Assembly (NCBI GenBank): GCA_900757265.1
Contig: CAAENW010000178.1
Coordinates: forward strand, 1 to 6,274
Direction of reading: 5' to 3'
DNA: 6,274 bases
Origin: an uncultured Collinsella sp.
GTDB lineage: Bacteria > Actinomycetota > Coriobacteriia > Coriobacteriales > Coriobacteriaceae
Shown: piece by piece, positions 5,524-6,274 of the stretch
How positions within the stretch are numbered: position 1 is the stretch's first letter
Layout: the number at the start of each line of letters is the position of its first letter
Position numbers and translations under genes: made by a program
The notes under the pieces: model-generated
Seen by the model: only the letters and a program-made list of their open reading frames with translations
Database searches by the model: none
Told to the model about the DNA's origin: nothing

Positions 5524-6274
5524 ATGGACCTTGCTGACATCCGCCAGGCCATCGATGGCATCGACACCACGCTCCTCAACAGCTTTGTCGAGCGCATGGA
5601 CATTGCCACCGAGGTCGCCAAGTCAAAAATCGAGATGGGCAAGGCCGTCTTCGACCCCGCCCGTGAGCGCTCCAAGCTCAACAACCTCGCCAGCCGCGCG
5701 CCCGAGCGCTACGAGGCCCAAGCCATCACCCTGTTCCGTCTCCTCATGAGCATGAGCAAGGCCGAGCAGCAGCGCTACATCAACGAACTCAAGGGCATTA
5801 CCGTCTCGCAAAAGGCCCACGCCACGGCTGCAGCCTCCGACACGCCCTTCCCTCAAACGGCCACCGTTGCCTGCCAGGGCGTCGAAGGCGCCTACAGCCA
5901 GATCGCCGCGTGCAAGCTCTTTGACGTGCCCGACATCGCGTTCTTCGAGACCTTCGAGGGCTTCATGCGCGCCGTGCGCGACGGCTTCTGCGAGTTTGGC
6001 GTGCTGCCCATCGAGAACTCCACCGCCGGCTCGGTTAACGCCGTCTACGACCTGCTCGCACAGTTCGACTTCCATATCGTGCGCTCGCTGCGCCTCAAGA
6101 TCGATCACAACCTGCTCGTCAAGCCCGGCACCAAGCTCGCGGACATACGCGAGGTCTACAGCCACGGCCAAGCCATTGCCCAGTGTGCCGGCTTTATCGA
6201 GTCCCACGACCTGCACGCCACCAAGTACCCAAACACGGCCATGTCGGCCGAGATGGTCGCCAACTCCGAGCGCA
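5524..6274 (+). CDS. pheA: Bifunctional chorismate mutase-prephenate dehydratase (P-protein), 3' partial
   Basis: The frame is open from the ATG to the window edge (250 residues). It rearranges chorismate to prephenate and then dehydrates and decarboxylates that to phenylpyruvate. Residues 1-90 are an AroQ-type helical mutase. Arg7, Arg24, Lys35, Asp44, Arg47, Glu48 and Gln82 align with E. coli Arg11, Arg28, Lys39, Asp48, Arg51, Glu52 and Gln88, so the active site looks complete. A linker rich in Ala, Thr, Ser and Pro (about 93-113) leads to the dehydratase domain, with VACQGVEGAYSQIAA (115-129), GVLPIENSTAGSV (159-171), IDHNLLV (193-199) and VYSHGQA (211-217). The TRF-type catalytic motif and any ACT domain lie beyond the edge, so phenylalanine feedback cannot be judged. 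This is the only chorismate mutase in the window and probably feeds TyrA as well. It starts 43 bases after aroC. Confidence 0.95.
   Translation, partial: MDLADIRQAIDGIDTTLLNSFVERMDIATEVAKSKIEMGKAVFDPARERSKLNNLASRAPERYEAQAITLFRLLMSMSKAEQQRYINELKGITVSQKAHATAAASDTPFPQTATVACQGVEGAYSQIAACKLFDVPDIAFFETFEGFMRAVRDGFCEFGVLPIENSTAGSVNAVYDLLAQFDFHIVRSLRLKIDHNLLVKPGTKLADIREVYSHGQAIAQCAGFIESHDLHATKYPNTAMSAEMVANSER

Noticed and set aside
5623..6216. 197-codon open frame on the minus strand
   Set aside because: It is antisense to pheA, whose mutase and dehydratase residues are clear on the plus strand. It is Gly-, Ala-, Val- and Leu-rich with no domain.
1..6274. A previously undescribed system hidden in the window
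   Set aside because: All but about 80 bases are explained by six known pathway genes. No extra small gene, repeat array or mobile element was found.

Overview
The window holds one plus-strand gene cluster for chorismate, tyrosine and phenylalanine biosynthesis. Both ends are cut. The order is DAHP synthase (aroF, 5' end missing), prephenate dehydrogenase (tyrA), 3-dehydroquinate synthase (aroB), EPSP synthase (aroA), chorismate synthase (aroC) and a chorismate mutase-prephenate dehydratase fusion (pheA, 3' end missing). Nearly every base is coding. The junctions are +3, +36, -7 (overlap), +1 and +43 nt, so the cluster looks like a single, largely translationally coupled operon.

The DNA is GC-rich, with strong preference for C or G at third codon positions. 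It is dense, has purine-rich Shine-Dalgarno sites, and ends four of its five complete stops with TAG. Together with the clostridial-like flavour of AroA (ESGSTLRF loop) and AroC (GGGHFSGR), this suggests a high-GC anaerobe of the Coriobacteriia, such as Collinsella or a relative. That assignment is an inference from sequence style, not a database match.

How the genes work together: AroF condenses PEP and erythrose 4-phosphate to DAHP, and AroB cyclises it to 3-dehydroquinate. The three middle steps (AroD or AroQ-type dehydratase, AroE, AroK) are not in the window. AroA and AroC then take shikimate 3-phosphate to chorismate. The mutase domain of PheA makes prephenate, which its dehydratase domain commits to phenylalanine and TyrA commits to tyrosine. 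AroF carries the N-terminal ferredoxin-like domain that in relatives mediates feedback inhibition. TyrA has no ACT domain. Any ACT domain of PheA would lie past the right edge.

I found no mobile element, RNA gene, CRISPR array, terminator or convincing promoter, and no new biological system. The points most worth a second look are small: aroF, tyrA and aroB lie in one reading frame separated only by single TAG codons; Phe codon use changes sharply between aroF and tyrA/aroB; several active-site loops are non-textbook; and the pheA ribosome-binding site could pair with upstream C-runs.
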